Origin: Paracidovorax avenae | GTDB taxonomy: Bacteria > Pseudomonadota > Gammaproteobacteria > Burkholderiales > Burkholderiaceae_C | Assembly (NCBI RefSeq): GCF_040892545.1 | Contig: NZ_CP156079.1 | Coordinates: 4,375,501-4,439,500, forward strand | Direction of reading: 5' to 3' | DNA length: 64,000 nt | Shown here: positions 9,081 to 18,234 of the stretch, piece by piece | How positions within the stretch are numbered: position 1 is the stretch's first letter | Layout of the letters: each line of letters opens with the position of its first letter | The notes under the pieces: generated by a model | What the model was told of the DNA's origin: nothing | The model's database searches: none | The model's input: the letters and a program-made list of their open reading frames with translations, nothing else | Made by a program: the position numbers and the translations under genes

Positions 9081-12000
9081 GTCTCTCCGTTCGTCCAGTA
9101 CCGACAAGCGCATGCTGTCGGATGTCGTCACCATCTCCCGACAGTTTCTCCGCTCGGTCCGCATCGACACCGACGTGGGGAGGGATGACGCCCTGTCGGG
9201 CTACATTTGCCAGGGCACAGCAAGCTCCTTGCTCGAGAGCATGGCTCGGCAGATCACTGAAACTAGACAACGTGCCTTTACTTGGACCGGCCCGTACGGT
9301 GGGGGTAAGTCTTCTCTTGCCTTGATGCTCTGTTCGCTGGTGGGCGCGCAGCCAAAGGTCCGAGCGAAGGCTCGAAAGCTGTTGGACATTCCCGAAGGTA
9401 GCTTAGTTCATAAGGCATTCGAAGCGAAGGGTGATGGTTGGCTTGTCGTGCCAGTGGTCGGTAAGCGGGCTGATGTAGTTCAGGAGCTTGGTGCAGCGCT
9501 TGCGAAGGCCCAAGGATTGTCGCCAAGCCGGAAGAAGCAGCCCGACGTTGTTGGTGAACTCGTCGAAGCCGCAGAGCGTCATCCGCAGGGAGTGCTGGTC
9601 GTCATTGACGAACTTGGTAAGCTGTTAGAGGCCTTTGCACAGGACGGCGGCGACATCTACTTCTTCCAGGAGCTTGCAGAAGCGGCAAGCCGCTGTTCCG
9701 GCAAGTTAGTCATCGTTGGTATCCTTCATCAAGCTTTCGAGGCTTACGCTTCGCGCTTGGGGCGTCAGTCTCGCGACGAGTGGTCCAAGGTTCAGGGCCG
9801 CTTTGTCGACATTCCGTTGGTCGCTGCGGCGGACGAGGTCATTGAGCTTGTCGGCAAAGCCATCAATGTCGAGGACTCGACGCTACCGGCCGAGGCGTCG
9901 CACCTTGCAGAGAAGATCGCTGCGGCGATACGCACCCGTCGTCCCGGTACACCCGCGACACTCGCCGGTTCGCTGCGTGCGTGCTGGCCGCTCCATCCGG
10001 TCACCGCAGCCTTGCTGGGTCCCATCTCAAGGCGTCGCTTCGGTCAGAACGAACGGAGCACCTTCGGGTTCTTGGCCTCGCGTGAACCTTTGGGCTTCGT
10101 CGAGTTCCTCAACGGCTACCAAGCGCAGTGGTTCACCATGTATGGCCCAGCGGCTTACTGGGACTACCTACGAGCCAACCTCGAACCGGCAATCATCGCC
10201 TCACCAGACGGCCATCGCTGGGCGCAGTGCTGCGACGCCGTCGAGCGTGCGGAAGCCAAGGGCGCGGACATTCATGTCAAGCTGACGAAGACAATTGCGC
10301 TCATCGAGATGTTCCGCAACGGTTCGGGTCTCGTCGCGGAAGAGCCTGTCCTTGCCGTATCTACACCGGGCGTGGTTGAAGACCAGATTCGCAAAGCACT
10401 CGAGGAGCTCGCCGACTGGAAGGTGCTCATCGAACGCAAGCACCTAGGTGCATGGGGCATCTATGCGGGTTCGGACTTCGACATTGAGGGTGCAGTGAAT
10501 AGCGCCCGCAGTGAAATCGGTGAACCTGACCTCAGCCACATCTCTACGCTGAGCGACCTGCAGCCGGTCCTGGCCAAGCGGCACTACCAGAAGACCGGAA
10601 CCATGCGGTGGTTCACTCGAGGGATCATCCGGCTAGGCGATGTCGAAACCGTAGTTGAGAAGTTTGACCTTAAAGGCGCAAGCGCTGGCGCATTCCTTCT
10701 CTGCCTGCCCCCTCCGGGACAAACCGTCCGCTCCTCGGAGCATCGGGTGCGCCACGCGAGCGCATCCGCCAGCGTGGAGACCCTACTCCTCGGTACGCCT
10801 AAGAACGCCGAACGCATCGTCGAGTTGAGTCTCGAATTGGCAGCGTCTCAGCGAGTGATGAACACCAGGCCGGAGCTGCAAGGGGATTCCGTCGCGCGCC
10901 GTGAAGTGGTTGGTCGCATCGAGGCGGTGCGTGCTTCGCTGGAAGAGGAACTGGCAGACGCCTTCGAACTTTCGAAGTGGTACATACAAGGCGAAGCCAT
11001 CGAGACCAAGGGTGGTAATGCTCTATCCACCATCGCCTCGGACATTGTCGAGCAGGTCTATGATAAAGCGCCGTTTATCTTCAGCGAGCTCATCAATCGC
11101 GAAGACCCGTCGAGCAACTCCGTCAAAGCTCGTAAGGAGTTGATGAACCGCATGGTCACTCATGCGCATTTGCCCAAGCTCGGCTACGAAGGGTTCCCTG
11201 CAGACGCAGGTCTTTATTACACAGTGCTACACGACCCCGGTTTACATCGGGGTCGCGATGACGGTGAGTGGGGCTTTGGCGATCCAAACCTTAATACCCG
11301 CGGAAGGTCATATGAAACTTTCTGGTGGCGTACAAAAGGTGAGTTCCTCAAAGAAGGCAAATCGGTTACGTTAAAGGACCTCTACGCAGCCTGGACCCAA
11401 CCGCCGTTTGGTGTCCGCGCAGGCATCATGCCGGTGCTCTCGTTGGCGTTCTACTTGGCCAACCGATCATCGTTGGCTCTGTACGTTAATGGCGTTTTCA
11501 CGCCCGATCTGACTGACGCGGTGGTTGACGAGTGGACGCTAGACCCCGGTCGCATTCGCTTCCAACACGTCGAGGCATCGAAGGACCAAGCTAAGCTGGT
11601 CAACGCCCTCGCTAAGACTGTGTCCGACAGGTCGAACATAGACATTGGCGCTGCGCCACTTGAGGTGGCGCGTGGCCTAGTTGGGCTCGTCGTCGGCCTT
11701 CCTGGCTGGACAAAGCGGACCACCACGGTGTCATCTCGGGCACAGCAGGTGCGCGCCATGCTTCTGAAAGCCAGCGATCCGCTACGAGTGCTCTTCTCAG
11801 ACCTACCTACACTGCTCGAAGCACAAGACCCGGACACGTTGAATACGAGGCTGCAGGCCGTGACGGATGAGCTGACTGGTGCGTACCGACTCATGCTCGG
11901 CAATGTGCATGCTCATCTGCTTGACGCGCTCGACCATGGGGCACGACCGCTCGAGGAGTTGCGCAAGCGAGCAAGCACCGTGAAAGGGATGTCCGGCGAC

Positions 12001-12423
12001 TTCAAGCTTGACGCCTTCTCGACGCGTTTGGAAACCTACGACCAAACCGACGATAACGTCGAGTCCCTCATCAGCCTAGCCATCGACAAGCCACAGACAG
12101 CGTGGGTGGACCGAGACATCGATGCCGCCATGGCGAAGCTCGCGGAATGGGCAGTGGAGTTCCGCAAAGCAGAAACCATGGCGCCGCTGCGTGGCCGGCC
12201 TTCAACCCGACGCGTTATCGGCGTTGTGTTCGGCGCGAGCCACGGCCAGGACGCTACCGGTTTCGTGGACATCTCCGACACGGATACACCAGCGGTTGAC
12301 CGCTTGGTCAAGCAGTTCTTGGCCGAAGCCCAGGGAGAACGCAGAGAGGTCATTCTGGCGGCACTCGCGGAGGCGGGAGCCATGATGGTCAAGCAACAGG
12401 TTAAAGGAAACAGGAATGGCTGA
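9073..12423 (+). CDS. Large P-loop ATPase, SspC-like
   Basis: 1116 residues. The Walker A motif GPYGGGKS lies at residues 73-80 and Walker B VLVVIDE at 174-180, within an N-terminal AAA-type ATPase domain. The remaining 700 or so residues are largely helical without a motif I can name. The start overlaps the DUF4007 gene by eight bases and the stop overlaps the PAPS-reductase-like gene by eight bases. In ssp loci the middle gene is an ATPase, SspC, thought to power or organise the modification complex. That function is inferred from order and motifs. BREX BrxC is also a large ATPase, but no PglZ gene is present. Confidence 0.75.
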   Translation: MRKSLRSSSTDKRMLSDVVTISRQFLRSVRIDTDVGRDDALSGYICQGTASSLLESMARQITETRQRAFTWTGPYGGGKSSLALMLCSLVGAQPKVRAKARKLLDIPEGSLVHKAFEAKGDGWLVVPVVGKRADVVQELGAALAKAQGLSPSRKKQPDVVGELVEAAERHPQGVLVVIDELGKLLEAFAQDGGDIYFFQELAEAASRCSGKLVIVGILHQAFEAYASRLGRQSRDEWSKVQGRFVDIPLVAAADEVIELVGKAINVEDSTLPAEASHLAEKIAAAIRTRRPGTPATLAGSLRACWPLHPVTAALLGPISRRRFGQNERSTFGFLASREPLGFVEFLNGYQAQWFTMYGPAAYWDYLRANLEPAIIASPDGHRWAQCCDAVERAEAKGADIHVKLTKTIALIEMFRNGSGLVAEEPVLAVSTPGVVEDQIRKALEELADWKVLIERKHLGAWGIYAGSDFDIEGAVNSARSEIGEPDLSHISTLSDLQPVLAKRHYQKTGTMRWFTRGIIRLGDVETVVEKFDLKGASAGAFLLCLPPPGQTVRSSEHRVRHASASASVETLLLGTPKNAERIVELSLELAASQRVMNTRPELQGDSVARREVVGRIEAVRASLEEELADAFELSKWYIQGEAIETKGGNALSTIASDIVEQVYDKAPFIFSELINREDPSSNSVKARKELMNRMVTHAHLPKLGYEGFPADAGLYYTVLHDPGLHRGRDDGEWGFGDPNLNTRGRSYETFWWRTKGEFLKEGKSVTLKDLYAAWTQPPFGVRAGIMPVLSLAFYLANRSSLALYVNGVFTPDLTDAVVDEWTLDPGRIRFQHVEASKDQAKLVNALAKTVSDRSNIDIGAAPLEVARGLVGLVVGLPGWTKRTTTVSSRAQQVRAMLLKASDPLRVLFSDLPTLLEAQDPDTLNTRLQAVTDELTGAYRLMLGNVHAHLLDALDHGARPLEELRKRASTVKGMSGDFKLDAFSTRLETYDQTDDNVESLISLAIDKPQTAWVDRDIDAAMAKLAEWAVEFRKAETMAPLRGRPSTRRVIGVVFGASHGQDATGFVDISDTDTPAVDRLVKQFLAEAQGERREVILAALAEAGAMMVKQQVKGNRNG

Positions 12424-13258
12424 ACGTCATGTATTGGGTCTGTCCGGTGGCAAGGACAGCGCCGCGCTTGCGGTGTACATGAGCTTGCATCATCCAGAGA
12501 TACCCCTGGAATATTTCTTCACGGACACCGGCAAGGAATTGCCTGAGGTATACGAATTCCTAGGTAAGTTAGAAGGGTTTGTTGGTCGCAAGATTCATTT
12601 TTTGAATCCGCACCGCGACTTCGACTTTTGGTTAAGAACCTACAACAACTACCTCCCGTCGCCCAAGACCCGCTGGTGCACCCGCAAGCTCAAACTGGAG
12701 CCGTTCAAGCAATGGATTAAGCCGTCCTTGGATGCTGGTGACAAGGTATACAGCTACGTGGCGATCCGTGCAGACGAAGAGCATCGCGAAGGCATGATCG
12801 CCCAGCACGAGAACCTCATCGTTCGGATGCCGTTCCGTGAACACGGCATCGACAAAGCAGGTGTGTTTGACTTGCTGGAAGGCTCGGGACTAGGGTTACC
12901 CAAGTATTACGATTGGCGGTCGCGCTCAGGGTGCACCTTCTGCTTCTTCCAGCAGAAGATCGAATGGGTTCGCCTCAAAGAGAACCATCCTGAGGCTTTC
13001 GAGGCTGCGAAGGCCTACGAGAAGAATGCGCTCGAGCACGGCTCGCCATTCACGTGGAGCCAAGGTGAACCGCTCACCGACCTCGAGCAACCCGAGCGCG
13101 TCGCGGAAATCATGGCGGACTTCGAAAATCGAAAACAGCGAGAACTCGCCCGTCGCAAGCCCAATCCACTTCGCGTAATCCCTATCGAGCCGGTCGACAT
13201 CGACGACCTCTACCTCGAAGATGAGGGTGCCGGAGCCTGCCTTGTGTGTCACAAATGA
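12416..13258 (+). CDS. PAPS-reductase-like ATP pyrophosphatase, SspD/DndC-type
   Basis: 280 residues. The PP-loop SGGKDS is at residues 10-15. Cysteines lie at C88 (RWCTRKLK), C173 and C176 (SGCTFCFF), and C275 and C278 (ACLVCHK), a pattern able to hold an iron-sulfur cluster. Family members SspD and DndC activate DNA for sulfur insertion into the backbone. Location in a DUF4007-ATPase-PAPS reductase string favours the SspD role over assimilatory sulfate reduction, since no cys genes are near. An AGGA-type ribosome-binding site precedes the ATG. The 3' end overlaps the next gene as ATGA. Confidence 0.85.
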   Translation: MAERHVLGLSGGKDSAALAVYMSLHHPEIPLEYFFTDTGKELPEVYEFLGKLEGFVGRKIHFLNPHRDFDFWLRTYNNYLPSPKTRWCTRKLKLEPFKQWIKPSLDAGDKVYSYVAIRADEEHREGMIAQHENLIVRMPFREHGIDKAGVFDLLEGSGLGLPKYYDWRSRSGCTFCFFQQKIEWVRLKENHPEAFEAAKAYEKNALEHGSPFTWSQGEPLTDLEQPERVAEIMADFENRKQRELARRKPNPLRVIPIEPVDIDDLYLEDEGAGACLVCHK

Positions 13259-13905
13259 AGGTACCACTAAGACGCGCCCTGACTTGGTCTGAGATTGACT
13301 TGGCACCTGAAACGCCGGGCGTGTACGCGTGGTACTCCCGCCTTGTCATTTCCAAGGCGGATATCGACGACATCATCAAGCGTGTACAGATAGCGCGGCA
13401 AGAGAGCGAGGCCAAGGCACGCATAGAAGTTGAAGAGGCGCTGGACCGCTTCATCTTCAGCCCATACCGTGAGACGCCTTACCAGGTCGCGCTGCGCGGT
13501 CAGCTCAAGCCCAAATTCAGCGGCGAAGTGCTGCATGAGCCGAGCAAATCGGATTCGCTAATTGGTCGCTTGGCCTCGAAGCCAGAACGGTTCCGTACAG
13601 TCTCCGAAGTATTGAGGTCGGCAGCCCCCTGGTTCACTGCGCCGCTCTACATCGGCATGGCCATCAACCTGCGCAGTAGGCTCAAGCAACATCGAAACAA
13701 GATCGTTGAGCTGCGGGACCTCCAGGGGCTCGCCTCTATCGACGATGCCGCAGAGGCCGGCTTCGCGAATCAGGTGGTTGCACGCAATTTCGATCCCACT
13801 AACTTGTTCGTTCACATCGCCGAGGTCAACGTCGACACTGGTGAGCACAACGACCTTGAGAATATTCTCAATCGAATCAACTACCCCATCTTCGGAAGGA
13901 ATTGA
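13255..13905 (+). CDS. GIY-YIG nuclease-like protein with a long insertion
   Basis: 216 residues from the ATG at 13255, which overlaps the previous stop as ATGA; a GTG at 13246 is also in frame. GVY lies at residues 22-24 and YIG at 132-134, followed by R140. The C-terminal LENILNRINYPIFGRN supplies E202 and the final asparagine, so the GIY-YIG catalytic set (Tyr, Arg, Glu) looks intact. About 107 residues separate the two halves of the motif, far more than the usual 10-20, and this insert is charged and helical. It is not one of the known Ssp proteins. A nuclease effector or a modification-sensing nuclease is a reasonable guess. Confidence 0.65.
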   Translation: MKVPLRRALTWSEIDLAPETPGVYAWYSRLVISKADIDDIIKRVQIARQESEAKARIEVEEALDRFIFSPYRETPYQVALRGQLKPKFSGEVLHEPSKSDSLIGRLASKPERFRTVSEVLRSAAPWFTAPLYIGMAINLRSRLKQHRNKIVELRDLQGLASIDDAAEAGFANQVVARNFDPTNLFVHIAEVNVDTGEHNDLENILNRINYPIFGRN

Positions 13906-13907
13906 CC

Positions 13908-16160
13908 ATGGCCACCTTGATTAGTGGAGGCAAAAGCGCGCTCGACGTACACCTAAATGGAACCATCGGTACCTTCCGTGTGAGTACAGAGGACGGGAAG
14001 TCGGCAGGCGTCGAGGTGCGGTATCTACTCACGCATGTCACCCTCTCCGAAAGACCGGGCCAAGCGCAGTTGCTGAGCATGCTGGCTCCAGTTCGCGAAG
14101 TCTTCGACTTAAAGCAACTCGGCTTTGACGAAATCATGCAGCGCGACATCGACGACGCGCGGGTGTCACTCGAACTAATTCCATACCTGCTTGACACCTC
14201 GACCTCAGGGCTTATCAAGCTCTTCCCCCCCATCGTCGCTGTGGCGCTACCGCTGAAGCCCAACAGCCGGGTACCTGCTGCCAACTACCGCACGGTGGAA
14301 CGCACGCGGATCGACTCACCGGAGCACAAGGGCATCAAAGATGACCGCATCACGGCAGGCTTTGTAGGTGAGGAGCAATTCGAATTCTTCCAGCACTATC
14401 GCAATGACACACCGCTCACTGAGGGTGCACGCCTCAGCTTGGCACGCGACAACTGTACGCTGGCAATTGTCGACGGGCAGCATCGGGCCATGGCATTGCT
14501 CGCCCTGTACCGCAACCTCACCGGCGGCTGGTCAGATGCTCGTCGCAGCCCGTACGAGGGCTATTACAAGGTCTGGCCCGAAAAAGAAATTCGCACTTAC
14601 AACCTCAGCGAACTGCAATTACCGGTCCTCATCTGCGCGTTCCCGCAACTCGATGGATCTTTGGCGCAGGACATCGACGTGGTGAGAGCGGCGCGACGAG
14701 TTTTCCTCACCTTGAACAAGACAGCGAAGAAGGTTTCCGACTCGCGAAACAAGCTTCTCAACGACCAGGACATCGTTGCCGAGTGCCTGAGAACGACGCT
14801 GTCGTATATCAAGGCGCTGGACGCCAAGGACGACACTGGGCTGCGCATCTGGAACATCGAGTTAGACCAAGAAGGTGACCGCGTCAAGATCGTCAGCGAT
14901 GCGGCATTCAGCGGGGTCAGCCACCTGTATCACGTAACGGAGCAGTTGCTGATGCTTGGTCACGCACGCGGCATAGAGGCACGCGGAAAGGTCGGAGCAC
15001 CTCGCAAGCGTTTGGATGACGCCTACGACCGCCTCGGGTTGAAGGACGAACTAACCTCGGACCAGCGCACGGTCAACACCCGCACTAACTACTCCGATGA
15101 GATAGCTGAAGTTTTCCGAAAGAAGTGGACAGAACTTTACGTCCCGATCATCGACCGTGTCTTCGGTAAGGTCCATCCGTACGCAGCGTTTGCGCGCGCC
15201 ACCATTAACCTTAAGGAAGCGCTCGAAAGCAGACGCGACGCCGAACTTGAGAAGATGCTATTCGATGGTCAAGCCACCGCTCGTACGTTCGACGATTTTC
15301 GCGAGGGGCTCAACCGCCGTGTGCAGGACAAGGAGCCCAGCTGGACGACCCCCGAAATTCGCGAAACACTGAACCGATTCAATGGTGTATTGGCTAGCCG
15401 AAAGGCTACCGTGGAATCCATGAAGGCAACCCGTGCACTCTTCATGCTGGATGCCATGTCGAGCGGGGCGAAAAAGCAGGTCATCAATGATGGGGTAGTA
15501 GCGAAGCCGGTGCGTGATGCCATCGACCGCCTCTTCAGCGATGTGTTCTCCACGGTGGCATTCCAGACAGCTGTGGTATGCACGTACGCAGAGGCTATCC
15601 AAATCGCTTTCGGTGGCGTGCAGCATTCGACCGCAGAGCTACTCAACGAGTATGTCGAGGCCGTAAACGGCCTCCTAAAGCCCAAGAACATCAGCGAGCT
15701 GAAAGCATTGCTGCACGCCTTCGAGGGTGAGTTGTTGGTTGAGCCGGAAGTGAAGCTCAAGGCCGGCGGACCGACGTTCCGAGAGGTCGTCCTTCCAGGT
15801 GAGCTACAGCCGGCAGAATGGCCCAAGTACCGCTATCTGATTCTTGAGTTGTGGAAATCCGCCACGCCCGAGCTAAAGGCGCTTATCGACGAAGACAGGG
15901 CTCGATCCCGATCTTTGGTGGCCCAATCGCTTTACCGCCGTAGGCTGGCGGCGTTCTGCCTTGAAAACCGTGTTGACGAGGTAGATCTCACCAAAGATGT
16001 AAAGGCCGAGGTGCTCGGGAAGTCGAAGGCAATGTACGAAGAGTTCTTGAGCGCCGTGATCGGAAAGAAAACGGTCCTGGACAAGTCCTTGTTCGAGCTT
16101 TCTACGCCAGTGCCTGAAGTCTCGGCAATAGAGCCAACCGAAGACGAGCCCACGGCATAA
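13908..16160 (+). CDS. DGQHR-domain protein (750 aa), DndB-related
   Basis: The start is the ATG at 13908, with GAAGGA eight bases upstream; an in-frame TTG overlaps the previous stop. DGQHR lies at about residues 189-193 in the context LAIVDGQHRAMALLALY, the hallmark shared with DndB and distantly with the DGQQR motif of SspE. DndB is about half this length, and the extra 400 or so C-terminal residues are helical with no motif I recognise. As the last gene of the operon it could be a regulator (the DndB role) or the anti-phage effector or sensor (the SspE role). No HNH motif was seen. Confidence 0.65.
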   Translation: MATLISGGKSALDVHLNGTIGTFRVSTEDGKSAGVEVRYLLTHVTLSERPGQAQLLSMLAPVREVFDLKQLGFDEIMQRDIDDARVSLELIPYLLDTSTSGLIKLFPPIVAVALPLKPNSRVPAANYRTVERTRIDSPEHKGIKDDRITAGFVGEEQFEFFQHYRNDTPLTEGARLSLARDNCTLAIVDGQHRAMALLALYRNLTGGWSDARRSPYEGYYKVWPEKEIRTYNLSELQLPVLICAFPQLDGSLAQDIDVVRAARRVFLTLNKTAKKVSDSRNKLLNDQDIVAECLRTTLSYIKALDAKDDTGLRIWNIELDQEGDRVKIVSDAAFSGVSHLYHVTEQLLMLGHARGIEARGKVGAPRKRLDDAYDRLGLKDELTSDQRTVNTRTNYSDEIAEVFRKKWTELYVPIIDRVFGKVHPYAAFARATINLKEALESRRDAELEKMLFDGQATARTFDDFREGLNRRVQDKEPSWTTPEIRETLNRFNGVLASRKATVESMKATRALFMLDAMSSGAKKQVINDGVVAKPVRDAIDRLFSDVFSTVAFQTAVVCTYAEAIQIAFGGVQHSTAELLNEYVEAVNGLLKPKNISELKALLHAFEGELLVEPEVKLKAGGPTFREVVLPGELQPAEWPKYRYLILELWKSATPELKALIDEDRARSRSLVAQSLYRRRLAAFCLENRVDEVDLTKDVKAEVLGKSKAMYEEFLSAVIGKKTVLDKSLFELSTPVPEVSAIEPTEDEPTA

Positions 16161-16328
16161 CACCAAGGCATTGGCGCTGCTCAAGATGCCCCGTGATAGC
16201 GGCGCAAGACAGTGCGCCGCGCTCGACCATGGCGCGGAAGTCAACCTGCGTGGCGCTAACTAGCCTCAATGCTTCACTGCAACTTTGTAGGCCTACTGCG
16301 CACCACACAACCGGCCCCGCTCCAGCCC

Positions 16329-16925
16329 TCACCGCCCCGCCTCAATCGGATTCCCATACAACGGCCGCCCCCCGAACTGCGTGCTCACCGCATACGCCAC
16401 CGCGCAGGCCAGCATCACCGGCACCGTCATCTGGAACTGGTTCGTCATCTCCAGCACCATCACGATGGCCATCAGCGAGGCATGGGTCACGGCCGCGAGC
16501 ACGGCGGCCATGCCGATGATGGCCAGCGCGCGCGGGTCGCCCACCCAGGCGGCCGGCAGCGTCATGGCCGCGAGCTGGGCGAGCATGCTGTCGGCCGTGG
16601 TGCCGACGAACAGCGAGGGCGTGAACACGCCGCCGATCGCGCCGCTGCCCGAACTCAGCGCCGTCGCCACGATCTGGTCAGCATCACCACCACGATCCAC
16701 TGCCACAGGTGCCCGCCCTGCAGCACCGACGACACCACGCTGTAGCCATTGCCCCAGACCTCGGGCACGCAGGCCGATAGCGCGCCCACCAGCGGCCCGC
16801 CCAGGCCCAGGCGGGTCGGCCCCACGTCAACCGCCGGCACGTCGTAGAGAGGTCTGGGTCCACTAGCAGTTGGATGAGCGCGCTGGCGGTTCCCGCGGCG
16901 ATGCCGCACACCATGGGGCGCTGCG
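16329..16925 (-). pseudogene. Truncated, frameshifted ClC chloride channel gene
   Basis: On the minus strand, three frames give consecutive pieces of a ClcB-like channel. VCGIAAGTASALIQLLVD lies near 16860-16914, then GGPLVGALSACVPEVWGNGY near 16750-16810, and after a break near 16680 comes ATALSSGSGAIGGVFTPSLF through the C-terminus at 16329. The GSGAIGGVFTPSLF signature is a ClC selectivity-filter helix. The N-terminal half is missing. It looks like a broken resident gene left at the right edge of the island. Confidence 0.75.
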
Positions 16926-17168
16926 CGGCTCGGCGCTTTTCCTACCGCGCTCTCCGCCGGGGGGAGAGTAGTGCGGGCTGCAAGATCCGTTGCGTAGCGG
17001 TTCTCAAGCATCAGTAAACATCAGGCTTTTTCCAACGCCTTGGAGATAGCGAAAATCCCGCGCAATTCAGACAAACTGGAGGCTGCACTCCAATCGCCAT
17101 CCATTGGATTGACCCGCTATGCCCGCTTGGCTAGGCTGGCCTCCAAATAACCACGAGGAGCGAGGAAC

Positions 17169-17972
17169 ATGGCCTATAGCGAAGTTGTCTACTGGTCTCA
17201 GGAAGAATTGCAGCAAGTCCCCGCGAACGCGACGATTCTCGCTTTCGGGGATTCGTGGTTCCACTATCCGATGTACGGCGGCTCGCTGGTGAACTCGATC
17301 GGCGACCTGGTGAAAAGCTCCGGACGCAGGATCCTGGTGACGGGCAAGAACGGCCTGGAGATTCGCCAGTTTTCCCAAGGCTTCTGGCAAAAGCGGTTCA
17401 GGAACGTCATCAGGCTCTATGGCTCCACCTGCGAAGCCATCCTGATCAGTGGGGGAGGGAACGATTTCGCCGGGTTCGATGACCTGCGCCCCCTGTTGAA
17501 CGGCAACTGCAAAACTGCGCAGACCGCCCAGGAATGCTTCCGGCCGGGGGATGGGGAATTCACCCTCAAGGATCTCGAATACAAGGTGTACCGGTCATAT
17601 GCCCAGTTCATCACGGAAGCATCCTTGACCATTCCTGCGTCAGCGAAGTTCTTTGTTCACAACTACGACTATGCGCCGGTAACCGGCAAAGGGGTTTTCG
17701 GGAAGGAGGGATGGATCCGGCCGGCCCTCGAGGATGCGCAGGTACCGCCCGGTCTCTACGATGCGTGCGTCAAGCTGATCATCGACGGGCACTCCAGAAC
17801 GCTCGATACCTTGCAGAAAGCATTGCCTGATCGCGTGGTCTTCATTGATGGACGAGGCACGCTTCAACCCGAAGACTGGGCCAACGAGTTGCATCCCACA
17901 GGCCAGGGTTTCGCCAAGATGGTCCAGGTGCGCTGGAAGGCGCCGCTGGATCAAGCGGGCCTCACGACCTGA
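17169..17972 (+). CDS. SGNH/GDSL-type hydrolase
   Basis: 267 residues with the SGNH blocks: GDSW with nucleophile S29, GGGND at 95-99 and ELHP with H242. It therefore has an esterase or lipase-type catalytic set. There is no signal peptide or membrane segment, so it is cytosolic or exported by another route such as type VI secretion; the latter is only a guess, since no immunity-like partner is seen. An AGGAGCGAGGAAC stretch before the ATG provides the ribosome-binding site. The gene stands alone and ends before a strong terminator. Confidence 0.75.
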   Translation: MAYSEVVYWSQEELQQVPANATILAFGDSWFHYPMYGGSLVNSIGDLVKSSGRRILVTGKNGLEIRQFSQGFWQKRFRNVIRLYGSTCEAILISGGGNDFAGFDDLRPLLNGNCKTAQTAQECFRPGDGEFTLKDLEYKVYRSYAQFITEASLTIPASAKFFVHNYDYAPVTGKGVFGKEGWIRPALEDAQVPPGLYDACVKLIIDGHSRTLDTLQKALPDRVVFIDGRGTLQPEDWANELHPTGQGFAKMVQVRWKAPLDQAGLTT

Positions 17973-18029
17973 ATATCCCGGGCCTGCCAGCAGGGAGAGA
18001 ATTCAAAGCGCCCGAGCAAGCCTCCAGGG

Positions 18030-18061
18030 AAAAGCCCTTGATGAACCATCAAGGGCTTTTT
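18030..18061 (+). terminator. Rho-independent terminator after the SGNH hydrolase
   Basis: A 13-base perfect stem (18030-18042 with 18048-18060) has a five-base loop and is followed by T residues. The A-rich start of the left arm makes it potentially usable on both strands, but the only gene ending here is the plus-strand hydrolase. Confidence 0.85.
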
Positions 18062-18234
18062 CTGTTTCGGCGCATGGCGGGTGCGACGAAGGTGCACGCC
18101 GCTGGAAGGATGCTGACCGGAAATCCCCGGGTACCAGCGAGGCCTTGGGCACTGCGCGATCCTGCGATCATTGCCTGATACCCACTGCCCGGAAACGCTG
18201 CCCGAGATCCTGGTGGCAAAGCCCCTCTTCCCAC

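Larger units (their letters stand above)
8000..16160 (+). mobile_element. Horizontally acquired defence-like island (ssp-like phosphorothioation operon)
   Basis: Five genes in one direction overlap at nearly every junction and use visibly more A/T at third positions than the genes on either side. The block lies between a decayed IS3 transposase and a truncated ClC gene, both relics that suggest repeated insertion and loss at this spot. No integrase, tRNA target or flanking direct repeat was seen, so the mode of entry is unknown. The contents are DUF4007, a P-loop ATPase, a PAPS-reductase-like protein, a GIY-YIG protein and a DGQHR protein. Confidence 0.65.

Noticed and set aside
8160..13258. 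BREX system as explanation for the large ATPase plus PAPS-reductase-like genes
   Set aside because: No PglZ phosphatase, BrxL or methyltransferase gene is present, while a DUF4007 gene in first position fits sspBCD better.
16161..16328. Possible att repeat or small gene at the island's right end
   Set aside because: I compared it by eye with the left edge and found no convincing direct repeat or coding signal.
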